Assembly: GCA_003219495.1 (NCBI GenBank)
Contig: QHOZ01000029.1
Span: 1-6,945 of the forward strand
DNA length: 6,945 bases
From: Verrucomicrobiota bacterium
Lineage (GTDB): Bacteria > Verrucomicrobiota > Verrucomicrobiae > Chthoniobacterales > UBA10450
Reading direction: 5' to 3'
The notes beneath the pieces are model-generated. The model was not told the DNA's origin, searched no databases, and saw only the letters and a program-made list of their open reading frames with translations. This document shows, in pieces, positions 1 through 5,669 of the stretch. The translations under genes and the position numbers were made by a program. Each line of letters opens with the position of its first letter. The first letter of the stretch is position 1.

Positions 1-309
1 GCAATCAAGATGCACACTCAAAAGATGACCGTGGACGAAGCGACCAAGTTTTTTCAGGAGAACTGCTTTTACGAAGAAAAACCGGCCCGCGCCGAAGCGA
101 TGCGCGGCACGTTCGATCCCGGCTATCTCAATTACACGCTCGGCAAATTGCAGATCTTGAAATTGCGCGCCGATTACAAAGCGCAGGAGGGCGAGCATTA
201 CTCCGCGCAGAAATTTCACAACGAGCTGCTCAATCACGGCATGCCGCCGATTCGATTGCTTCGCGAGCTCATGCTCAAAGACAAATCGAAGTGGAACGAC
301 GTGTTGTAA
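1..309 (+). CDS. DUF885 family protein, C-terminal part
   Basis: The reading frame is open from the first base, so the gene starts upstream of the window and only about 102 codons are seen; the ATG at position 10 is internal. The end resembles the C-terminus of DUF885 proteins: an early MTVDEAT segment, then YLNYTLGKLQILKLR matching the family pattern of a Tyr-rich helix followed by 'G-L-IL-LR', then a KFHNELLNHGMPP segment matching the family's 'FHDAVL-G-LP' near the C-terminus. DUF885 proteins are often secreted and of unknown biochemical function, and the part that would show a signal peptide is missing here. The gene ends with TAA at 307-309 and converges on rmuC. The family call rests on remembered family consensus, not on a search. 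Confidence 0.82.
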   Translation, partial: AIKMHTQKMTVDEATKFFQENCFYEEKPARAEAMRGTFDPGYLNYTLGKLQILKLRADYKAQEGEHYSAQKFHNELLNHGMPPIRLLRELMLKDKSKWNDVL

Positions 310-310
310 T

Positions 311-328
311 CTCCTGCTCCTGCTCCTG
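311..328. repeat. Three tandem CTCCTG hexamers
   Basis: CTCCTG occurs three times in perfect tandem immediately after the stop codon of the DUF885 gene. It lies outside the coding region, and I see no further copies in the window. It is a simple sequence repeat with no evident function. Confidence 0.8.
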
Positions 329-342
329 CCCGATGTCGCTTT

Positions 343-368
343 GAGACGGCGGGCTTGTCCCGAGTCTC
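343..368 (+). terminator. Hairpin after the DUF885 gene, possible terminator
   Basis: GAGAC (343-347) pairs with GTCTC (364-368), and inside it CGGG (350-353) pairs with CCCG (359-362) around a CTTGT loop. This gives nine base pairs interrupted by a small GG/A internal loop. It lies 34 bp past the stop codon. The following GATCTTTACG is only weakly T-rich, so this could be a weak terminator or a remnant of a palindromic repeat. Confidence 0.4.
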
Positions 369-400
369 GATCTTTACGCACATTACGTGACCACTCATGG

Positions 401-451
401 CTGTTTTTCTTAGAAAGACAGTCATTAATTAGTTCTGTCTGATTTGTTTTT
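401..451 (+). terminator. Nested hairpins and T-run between convergent genes
   Basis: AGACAG (416-421) pairs with CTGTCT (435-440) and is followed on + by GATTTG and a run of five T (447-451), as in an intrinsic terminator. The same AGACAG arm can also pair with CTGTTTTTCT (401-410), with one G-U pair, giving an alternative hairpin across 401-421. A terminator working from both sides would fit the position between the DUF885 gene and rmuC, which run towards each other. The rest of the 310-518 gap shows no gene. Confidence 0.45.
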
Positions 452-518
452 CGAGAATTGGCGGCGATGCGTTTTTTTCAGACAGCGTGAGGGGCCGTAT
501 CCGCGTGCGACAGCCGAT

Positions 519-1721
519 TTAGTCTTCCTCTTCCGTGCCTAACAATTCCTTCAACATCGGCTGCGGATTGCTCGGCAATTCTTCGACGTCGCGCAATTTC
601 TTCGTGATCGCGCGCGAACGCACCGCAACTTTGTCCATATCGCTCGAAGCTTGATCGAGCTTCTCCTTCACCTTTGTGAGCGAATCGCCGAACTTCGCGA
701 ACTCGCTCTTCACTCCCGCGAGCAGATTCCAAACTTCGCTCGAGCGCTTTTGGATCGCGAGCGTGCGGAAACCCATTTGCAAACTGTTGAGCAACGCGGC
801 CAGCGTCGTCGGTCCGGCAAAAATCACGCGACAATCGCGCTGCACTTGTTCGACCAAGCCGACGCGACGGATCGCTTCGGCGTACAATCCCTCCGTTGGC
901 AAAAACATCAGCGCGAAATCCGTGGTCCGCGGCGGATTGATGTATTTCGCGCAAATATCTTTCGCGCTTTTTTTCAACTGCACTTCGAGGCTCTTCATTG
1001 CGTCATCGACCGCGCCCGAATCGCCTTTGTCCTGCGCGGCCAGCAATCGCTGATAATCTTCGGTTGGAAATTTTGCATCGATCGGCAACCAAACCGGCGC
1101 GCCGTTCTCGTCACCGGGCAACTTGATCGCGAACTCAACGCGATCAGCGCTGTCCTCGCGCGTCTTCACATTCCTCGAGAATTGATCGGGCGTGAGCACC
1201 TGCTCGAGCAACGAGCCGAGCTGCACTTCACCCCAGCCGCCGCGCATTTTCACGTTGCTCAAAACTTTGTGCAGCCCGCCCACATCGCTCGCGAGTTGCT
1301 GCATCGCGCCCAGTCCTTTGTGCACCTGCTCGAGCCGCTCGCTTACCAGCTTGAACGATTCACCAAGCCGTTTCTCGAGCGTTCCCTGCAATTTCTCGTC
1401 GACCGTCGCGCGCATCTTGTCGATCTGCTTCGCGTTGTCCTGCTGAATTTCTTTCAAACGAAGATCGACAATCCCGCGCACGCCTTCGAGTGATTTGCTC
1501 AATTCTTCGCGCTGATTTTTGGCGACGGTGGCGCCTTCCTCGCGGTTTCGTGAAAATTCATCGCGCAATCCGCGATCGAGCATTTCCAAGCGTCGAATCA
1601 ATTCGGCCTGGACTTCGGAGCTCGCGTCCTTGTTCGCGCCGCGTTTGGAAAGAAGGAACAGGATCGCCACGATCAATCCGCCGCCGACTAAACCGAGGAT
1701 CAAATAAAGCGTCGGGGTCAT
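519..1721 (-). CDS. rmuC: RmuC family protein
   Basis: This is a complete RmuC-type protein of 400 residues. In E. coli RmuC limits recombination at inverted repeats; the family has a PD-(D/E)XK-like nuclease fold, though the reaction is not well defined. Residues 4-24 form an N-terminal membrane anchor. Residues 35-150 are a charged coiled coil. The RmuC core follows at about 155-380, with RGGWGEVQL (160-168), DAKFP (215-219), FLPTEGLYAEA (273-283), GPTTLAALL (303-311) and RSRAITKKLRDVE (368-380), all hallmark segments. The tail is acidic (EEED). The ATG at 1719-1721 is preceded directly by AAAAGG, a poor ribosome site with no spacing. It is downstream of btuB on the same strand, but a 169-bp gap filled by a repeat element separates them, so co-transcription is uncertain. 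Confidence 0.96.
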   Translation of the reverse strand: MTPTLYLILGLVGGGLIVAILFLLSKRGANKDASSEVQAELIRRLEMLDRGLRDEFSRNREEGATVAKNQREELSKSLEGVRGIVDLRLKEIQQDNAKQIDKMRATVDEKLQGTLEKRLGESFKLVSERLEQVHKGLGAMQQLASDVGGLHKVLSNVKMRGGWGEVQLGSLLEQVLTPDQFSRNVKTREDSADRVEFAIKLPGDENGAPVWLPIDAKFPTEDYQRLLAAQDKGDSGAVDDAMKSLEVQLKKSAKDICAKYINPPRTTDFALMFLPTEGLYAEAIRRVGLVEQVQRDCRVIFAGPTTLAALLNSLQMGFRTLAIQKRSSEVWNLLAGVKSEFAKFGDSLTKVKEKLDQASSDMDKVAVRSRAITKKLRDVEELPSNPQPMLKELLGTEEED

Positions 1722-1726
1722 CCTTT

Positions 1727-1880
1727 TGTCATGTCGAGCGGAGTCGAGACATCTCTAAATATTTCGGGGGCATCGATTGAACTCGTTCGTCTCCCGACTC
1801 TCTCGCCGCTACCCTCGCGGCGCAACCGTTCATCTCGCTCGTCCCACTCGCTCTATTCCTCGACTTCGCTCGGAATGACA
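1727..1880. repeat. 154-bp inverted-repeat element (MITE-like)
   Basis: The left end 1727-1748 (TGTCAT, GT, CGAGCG, G, AGTCGAG) and the reverse complement of the right end 1859-1880 (TGTCAT, TC, CGAGCG, A, AGTCGAG) agree at 19 of 22 positions. The interior contains a second hairpin, CGCCGC (1804-1809) pairing with GCGGCG (1817-1822). There is no coding potential of note. The TGTCAT..CGAGCG-AG form is like short palindromic intergenic repeats I associate with many environmental genomes. It begins 5 bp upstream of the rmuC start and ends 10 bp past the btuB stop, so it could both stop btuB transcription and form the rmuC 5' region. Confidence 0.75.
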
Positions 1881-1890
1881 AGTGACGGAA

Positions 1891-3822
1891 TTAGAATCGC
1901 AACTTCATTCCGCCGTAATACGCGGTTCCGAGCGCCGGAAATCCAAACACCTCCGAATAATGTTCGCCGGTCAGGTTATTGACTCGGCCGAAGATCGACA
2001 TGTGCAAATTGATCTCATACTCCGCGGCAAAGTTCACGAAGTTGTAGTCTTCGATGTCGATGTTCGGACCGAAGAAGAGCGGATTGAGTTCCTCGCGTGC
2101 GTTGACCCACTTCGCCTCGATCGTTGTGCGCAATTTGTTGAGCCAGAGATACGATCCGGAAACGTAAACTTCGTTGCGCGGCCGGCGCGGCAAACGTGAG
2201 CCTTCCGGCGTTGGAATGTCCGCCGACGAAGTTTTCTCCGCTTCCAAATAAGTATAGCTCGCGCTCAACAACAGATTCGGAATCGGCGTTGCGCGGAATT
2301 CTGTCTCCACGCCTTGCGTCTCAGCGGACCCGAGGTTCAACGTTTCAAACAATCCATTCAGGCCGATCAGGTTCGACAAATCGTTGTGAAAATAAGTCGC
2401 CCCGAACGTCACTCGCCGATCCCACAAGCGCTGCTCGAATCCCGCGTCCCATCCAAAATCCTTTTCCGGCTCCAATTGCGGCGACGGCTGACCAGGAAAC
2501 GGATTAAATCGAAAAATTTTGTCCTGACTGCTCGGCGGACTAAATCCGGTCGCGACGCTCGCGTGCAACGTCGTGTCGGTTTTGTCGATCTTGTTACTGC
2601 TCGCGACGCGATAAGTCCAAACGTCGCCGAATTGATTGAAGTGATCGATTCGTCCGCCGCCAACCAAAATGAAATTGTCGATCGGCATGAGCGTTGCCTG
2701 CGCGAATCCCGCGATGTCCTCGGTTTCATCGCTGATGAATTTTTTCCCGAACAAGGTGAACGGCCGTTCCTGGCCGGCGAGAACGTGGTCGAAGAAGAAT
2801 CCACTCGTGAAGGTGCTCCACGATGCGGGCCGCAGATCGTTTTGGTAATCGAGCTGCGTGCGCCGAAAGAGCGCGCGCGTCGGACCAATGAACGTCGTGC
2901 CTGGCAGAAAGCCGTCGAAGTTCGGATCGTTGATTTGCCGCTCGTGGTCGTAATCGAAAACGATCTTGTGCTCCCACCAATCCGTCGCCTTCCAATCGAC
3001 GTGCGGTCCAATCAGCCAGCGTTCGGTCAAGAAATTATCGAATCGCTTTGGATTGAAGATCGTGTTCGGATTTCCGGTGTCGCTCAGCGAATAAGTAATC
3101 AACGTTCCAACGCGAAGATTTTCCGAGAGCGATAAACCGAGATCGGCGATCTCCGCGGTGTTCCGATATTGATTGTTCGGACGCGCGTTGTCCGTGTCGA
3201 GGCGACTGACGCCAACGGAATAATCGAACATGTCGATCTTGCCGTCGCTCGCGAGCGATTCGCGAAAAGTGCCGTAGGTGCCGCCTTCCTCGCTAACCAT
3301 CAACCCGGGCGTTCCGGTTCCTTGTTTGGTGAACAATTGAATCACGCCCGCCATCGCGCGCGGCCCGTAGACTGTGCTTTGCGGTCCGCGCACAACCTCG
3401 ACACGATCGATGTTGTCGGTCGTGAAATCGGCAAAGTTAAACAGACCGGCAAGACCTTGGTTGATTGGAATGCCGTCGAGCAAAACTTGCGTGTGCTCGC
3501 TGCGCAATCCGCGTGTGAAGACCGAAGTCAGTTGCCCCGCGGTGCCGCTTTGGACAACCGAAAGTCCGGGAACTTCGCGCAACGCGTCGCTCACGCGCTC
3601 GGTTTGTTTGATCTCGAAATCCTGCGAACCAATCACGCTCACGCTCGCGGGCGATTGATCAATCGGAATATCGAATCGCGTTGCCGAAACGACAACGCCA
3701 GAAGCTTCGGGTAATTGATCGCCATCAGCAGTCGTCGATGTCGATCTTGTGACGTCTTCAGCGCGGATTGCAGCGGCCGCGCTCAATAGAATTAAAAAAC
3801 ATAATGGGCGAATTTTTCGCAT
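1891..3822 (-). CDS. btuB: BtuB-like TonB-dependent cobalamin receptor
   Basis: This 643-residue outer-membrane receptor is predicted to bring vitamin B12 into the periplasm, driven by TonB-ExbBD. A signal peptide (MRKIRPLCFL start, cleavage likely after AIRA, residue 21) is followed by a TonB-box-like VVVSAT (43-48), a plug domain of about 55-167 (SVSVIGSQDFE, LREVPGLSVVQSG, SGxLTSVFTRG-like, VLLDGIPIN, VEVVRGPQSTVYGPRAMAGVI) and a beta-barrel ending in the terminal Phe (MKLRF) typical of outer-membrane proteins. The plug 'GQLTSVFTRG...VLLDG' closely follows E. coli BtuB. The start at 3820-3822 is chosen because it opens a proper signal peptide and has GGAGGAA eight bases upstream; the longer frame from 3954 adds a non-signal, Arg-rich stretch and runs into leader RNA. 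Expression is predicted to be controlled by the cobalamin riboswitch in its leader. Confidence 0.92.
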   Translation of the reverse strand: MRKIRPLCFLILLSAAAAIRAEDVTRSTSTTADGDQLPEASGVVVSATRFDIPIDQSPASVSVIGSQDFEIKQTERVSDALREVPGLSVVQSGTAGQLTSVFTRGLRSEHTQVLLDGIPINQGLAGLFNFADFTTDNIDRVEVVRGPQSTVYGPRAMAGVIQLFTKQGTGTPGLMVSEEGGTYGTFRESLASDGKIDMFDYSVGVSRLDTDNARPNNQYRNTAEIADLGLSLSENLRVGTLITYSLSDTGNPNTIFNPKRFDNFLTERWLIGPHVDWKATDWWEHKIVFDYDHERQINDPNFDGFLPGTTFIGPTRALFRRTQLDYQNDLRPASWSTFTSGFFFDHVLAGQERPFTLFGKKFISDETEDIAGFAQATLMPIDNFILVGGGRIDHFNQFGDVWTYRVASSNKIDKTDTTLHASVATGFSPPSSQDKIFRFNPFPGQPSPQLEPEKDFGWDAGFEQRLWDRRVTFGATYFHNDLSNLIGLNGLFETLNLGSAETQGVETEFRATPIPNLLLSASYTYLEAEKTSSADIPTPEGSRLPRRPRNEVYVSGSYLWLNKLRTTIEAKWVNAREELNPLFFGPNIDIEDYNFVNFAAEYEINLHMSIFGRVNNLTGEHYSEVFGFPALGTAYYGGMKLRF

Positions 3823-3857
3823 AACAAGTTTCCTCCAACTCGAGAGTCGGACTTGTT
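3823..3857 (-). promoter_or_regulatory. Hairpin masking the btuB ribosome binding site
   Basis: In the btuB mRNA, AACAAGU (3857-3851) can pair with ACUUGUU (3829-3823), which ends directly before the AUG. Stacked inside, CCGACU (3850-3845) pairs with AGUUGG (3840-3835), with one G-U pair, around a CUCG loop. The result is a 13-bp helix with a five-base AGGAA bulge on the 3' side. The Shine-Dalgarno GGAGGAA (3836-3830) is thus half in the stem and half in the bulge, and would be hidden from the ribosome. This is the layout expected of a translational expression platform for the upstream riboswitch. The pairing is read directly; the regulatory role is inferred. Confidence 0.6.
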
Positions 3858-3953
3858 TGTAGCGGTCCCGCAGCTGCGGGATCGGGACGCATCGCCCAGC
3901 TCTCATTCTTCTTTTTGCGAAGAAGTTTTTCCGCGGTCCGAGCCGGACTGGCA
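3856..3953. repeat. Dispersed repeat, copy A, in the btuB leader
   Basis: The stretch opens with TTTGTAG (3856-3862), then a perfect 16-bp palindrome TCCCGCAGCTGCGGGA (3866-3881), and closes with GTCCGAGCCGGACTGGCA (3936-3953). The last block matches 6733-6750 at 17 of 18 positions, and TTGTAG also opens that second copy, in the same order and orientation. In copy A the block contains a small perfect hairpin GTCCG-AGC-CGGAC. The middle differs in length and sequence between the copies, so the exact ends of the element are uncertain. It separates the riboswitch aptamer from the btuB ribosome-binding-site hairpin. Confidence 0.6.
3908..3925 (-). promoter_or_regulatory. Leader hairpin with CGCAA loop, candidate kissing-loop partner
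   Basis: In the btuB mRNA CUUCUU (3925-3920) pairs with AAGAAG (3913-3908) around the loop CGCAAA (3919-3914). The loop bases CGCAA are a perfect complement of UUGCG, the loop of aptamer helix P5 (4163-4159). Cobalamin riboswitches normally use an L5-L13 kissing contact to couple ligand binding to the expression platform. The weakness is the A-U rich 6-bp stem and a distance of about 110 bases from the aptamer. On the + strand the same hairpin is followed by five T, so it could instead act as a weak + strand terminator. Confidence 0.35.
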
Positions 3954-4033
3954 CTTACCAGAGGTTCGGTTTTGCAGCGCAGACGCGAACTCAGGTTCCT
4001 TTAACTGGGTCCAACGTCACGCTGGCGAATGAG

Positions 4034-4202
4034 GTGGAACGGTCGAATATTCTGGCTCCTGGCTTAACGAAGCCGCTTTTACGGCATCACCTTCTTCCCG
4101 CCTTCACCGATCGCCTTGCGACCGATTGGCCTTGGGAAGTCGTATCCAGTTACAGCAGCGCAACTGCTCCCGGTTTACACGGGATTTCTCGCGCCGATCC
4201 AC
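4034..4202 (-). ncRNA. Cobalamin riboswitch aptamer in the btuB leader
   Basis: Read on the - strand, P1 is GTGGATCGG (4202-4194) pairing with CCGTTCCAC (4042-4034), with one U-U mismatch, and it encloses 169 nt. Next comes a GAGAAA segment in place of the usual GGGAA, P4 as TCCCGTGTAAACCGGGA (4184-4168), and P5 as GCAGTTGCGCTGCTGTAA (4167-4150). P4 and P5 have the same lengths and conserved bases (GTG loop, final TGTAA) as those of the E. coli btuB leader as I remember it. A peripheral arm follows: CTTCCC pairs with GGGAAG, with a further imperfect hairpin inside. The B12 box is AAGCCAGGAGCCAGAA (4065-4050), matching AAGCC-GGAG but not the usual final ACCTGCC. Its position upstream of a BtuB-like receptor agrees. 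Cobalamin binding should lower btuB expression. Confidence 0.85.
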
Positions 4203-4275
4203 TTACTTTTTTTTCAAGCTCGCAAAGAACTGGATCGACAACTAGCGGGCCGAACCCTGCGACTCAAGCGCGAAA

Positions 4276-4304
4276 TTGCGCAGGGCGAGACGCGCCTCTA
4301 CAAT
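4276..4304 (+). promoter_or_regulatory. Candidate hldD promoter
   Basis: TTGCGC (4276-4281), a 17-bp spacer and TACAAT (4299-4304) form a sigma70-type pair with a weak -35 and a strong -10. A transcript would begin near 4311, leaving only about six bases before the GTG start of hldD, so the mRNA would be leaderless or nearly so. There is no Shine-Dalgarno site before that GTG, which fits. The promoter for the btuB leader must lie in the same 4203-4316 interval on the other strand, but I found no convincing pair for it. Confidence 0.5.
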
Positions 4305-4316
4305 TGCTGGCGAACT

Positions 4317-5258
4317 GTGGCCCAATCTCCTTCCAACTTTCTCGTCACCGGCGGCGCCGGCTTCATCGGCTCGAACCTGACGCTCACCCTCCAGGAAAAT
4401 TTTCCGGAGGCGCGCCTGACCGTGATCGACGATTTCCGCTCCGGCGATTTCAAAAATCTGCGCGGCTACCGCGGCGATCTGGTCGCGCAAAATTTAGCCA
4501 CGCTCGATTGGAAGGAACAATTCGGGAACGAAAAGTTCGACGCGATTTTTCATTTGGCATCGATCACGGACACGACATTGCACGATCAGTTCATTCAGGT
4601 GCACGATAATGTCGAAAGTTTCCGGCGGCTCTTGAATTTCGCGCGGCCGAACAAAACGCGGATTGTTTACGCATCGTCCGCATCGACCTACGGCGCGGCG
4701 ACGACGGCGAGCGTTGAGACGAATGGCGCAGCACCCGCGAACGTTTACGCATTTTCAAAAGCGATCATGGACAATCTCGCAGTCCGCGAAGCCAGGGAGA
4801 ACCCGAATTGGATGATCGTTGGTTTACGCTACTTCAACGTTTACGGCCCGCGCGAAGCGCACAAAGGAACGCCCGCCAGCATGGTCTTACATCTCGCGCA
4901 GCAAATGAAAGCCGGACAGCGGCCGCGCATTTTCAAACAAGGCGACCAAAAGCGCGACTTCGTTTACGTGAAGGACATTGTCGATGGCAGCATCCTCGCG
5001 CTCGAAGCGAAACAGAGCGGCATTTACAATCTTGGCTCGGGCCAGGCACGCTCGTTCAACGAGCTCGTCGATGTGCTCAACAAATGTCTCGGCACAAAAT
5101 TTCAGCCCGATTACATCGAGAATCCGCACGCGCATTATCAAAACTTCACCGAAGCGGATTTGGAGCGGGTTCGCACCGCGCTTGGTTATCAACCACAATT
5201 CTCACTCGAACGCGGCGTCGCGGATTATATCGAGTGGCTTTATCCTGAAGCGAAGTAG
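4317..5258 (+). CDS. hldD: ADP-L-glycero-D-manno-heptose 6-epimerase
   Basis: HldD (RfaD) converts ADP-D-glycero-beta-D-manno-heptose into the L-glycero form used for the inner core of lipopolysaccharide, in the cytoplasm with bound NADP. The 313-residue protein, close to the 310 of E. coli, is an extended SDR: TGGAGFIG nucleotide site (11-18), YASSASTYG (118-126), NVYAFSK with Tyr144 and Lys148, then GLRYFNVYGPRE and the HKGTPAS segment with Lys183, the second catalytic base region of HldD. KRDFVYVKD (212-220) and the C-terminal YQNFTEADL and YIEWL also follow HldD rather than GalE. GTG at 4317 is chosen because it puts the Rossmann start at the usual place. An ATG at 4116 would add 67 residues unlike any SDR and encoded by the antisense of the riboswitch. 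It is divergent from btuB. Confidence 0.88.
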   Translation: MAQSPSNFLVTGGAGFIGSNLTLTLQENFPEARLTVIDDFRSGDFKNLRGYRGDLVAQNLATLDWKEQFGNEKFDAIFHLASITDTTLHDQFIQVHDNVESFRRLLNFARPNKTRIVYASSASTYGAATTASVETNGAAPANVYAFSKAIMDNLAVREARENPNWMIVGLRYFNVYGPREAHKGTPASMVLHLAQQMKAGQRPRIFKQGDQKRDFVYVKDIVDGSILALEAKQSGIYNLGSGQARSFNELVDVLNKCLGTKFQPDYIENPHAHYQNFTEADLERVRTALGYQPQFSLERGVADYIEWLYPEAK

Positions 5259-5263
5259 CGGCG

Positions 5264-5645
5264 TTATCCCTCCCAGAAAAACTTCGTTGGCCGTTTAATT
5301 TCCGGCGGCAAACTTTTGTGCACCGGACAATTGAGCGCCGTTTGCTCGAGCACTTCGCGATGCGGCGAATCCGGCGGCAACGGGATGTGAACTTCTTGCG
5401 GCAGCGCAACAATCCGGCGCGGCGCGTCACTCGACATTTCTTTCTGCACCGACACTTTCATCCCGCGAAGATCGACACCGAGCGAATCGGCTTTGATTCC
5501 CAGTCGCGACCAGATCGGTCGGCGAAAACGCTTCGCCTTTGCCTTTGTTGTCCGCCGGCGCATCGGTCGCGAGTTTGGACTTCGAAGGCCCGTGCGTTGC
5601 GTCGCAATGCAAATTCCCGGTGTACTCAACGTCGACTCTGACCAT
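5264..5645 (-). pseudogene. OsmC-family protein, frameshifted by an internal deletion
   Basis: OsmC/Ohr-type proteins reduce organic peroxides with a pair of cysteines. Here the N-terminal half (MVRVDVEYTG.., THGPSKSKLATDAPADNKG, GEAFSPTDLVAT) runs in one frame from the ATG at 5643-5645. The C-terminal half (GIKADSLGVDLRG, VSVQKEMSSDAPRRI, LNCPVHKSLPPEIKRP, FFWEG) runs in another frame to the TAA at 5264-5266. The frames switch at 5501/5500. Family members have about ten residues between 'LVAT' and 'GI', usually of the form ALGTCM-T-M, including the first redox cysteine. These are absent, consistent with loss of about 29 bp. The intact frame would stop after 72 residues. The second cysteine (NCPVHKSL) remains. 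It lies 24 bp downstream of the GH26-like gene on the same strand and 5 bp from the end of hldD. A sequencing or assembly error is the main alternative. Confidence 0.85.
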
Positions 5646-5669
5646 GTGGAGATTATGCGATGCGCGCGA

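Noticed and set aside
651..1493. 280-codon open frame on + across rmuC
   Set aside because: It is antisense to a strongly conserved RmuC protein, has no recognisable domain, and is explained by GC-biased codon use.
2314..3135. 273-codon open frame on + across btuB
   Set aside because: Antisense shadow of the receptor barrel; low-complexity Arg-rich translation with no family resemblance.
3856..3861. TACAAA on - as a -10 box inside the btuB leader that would bypass the riboswitch
   Set aside because: No sequence resembling a -35 box is present 15-19 bp upstream; the spacer region is the GC palindrome of the repeat.
3823..3954. Longer btuB start at 3954
   Set aside because: It would put 44 Arg-rich residues before a perfect signal peptide. 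The ATG at 3822 has a strong GGAGGAA site at correct spacing, and the extension lies in leader RNA.
4116..4316. N-terminal extension of hldD from an ATG at 4116
   Set aside because: The extra 67 residues match no SDR feature and are encoded by the antisense strand of the riboswitch aptamer. The Rossmann motif belongs within the first 20 residues, as it does from the GTG at 4317.
5264..5645. Programmed frameshift in the OsmC-family gene
   Set aside because: About ten conserved residues are missing at the frame switch and no slippery heptamer is seen, so a deletion explains it better.
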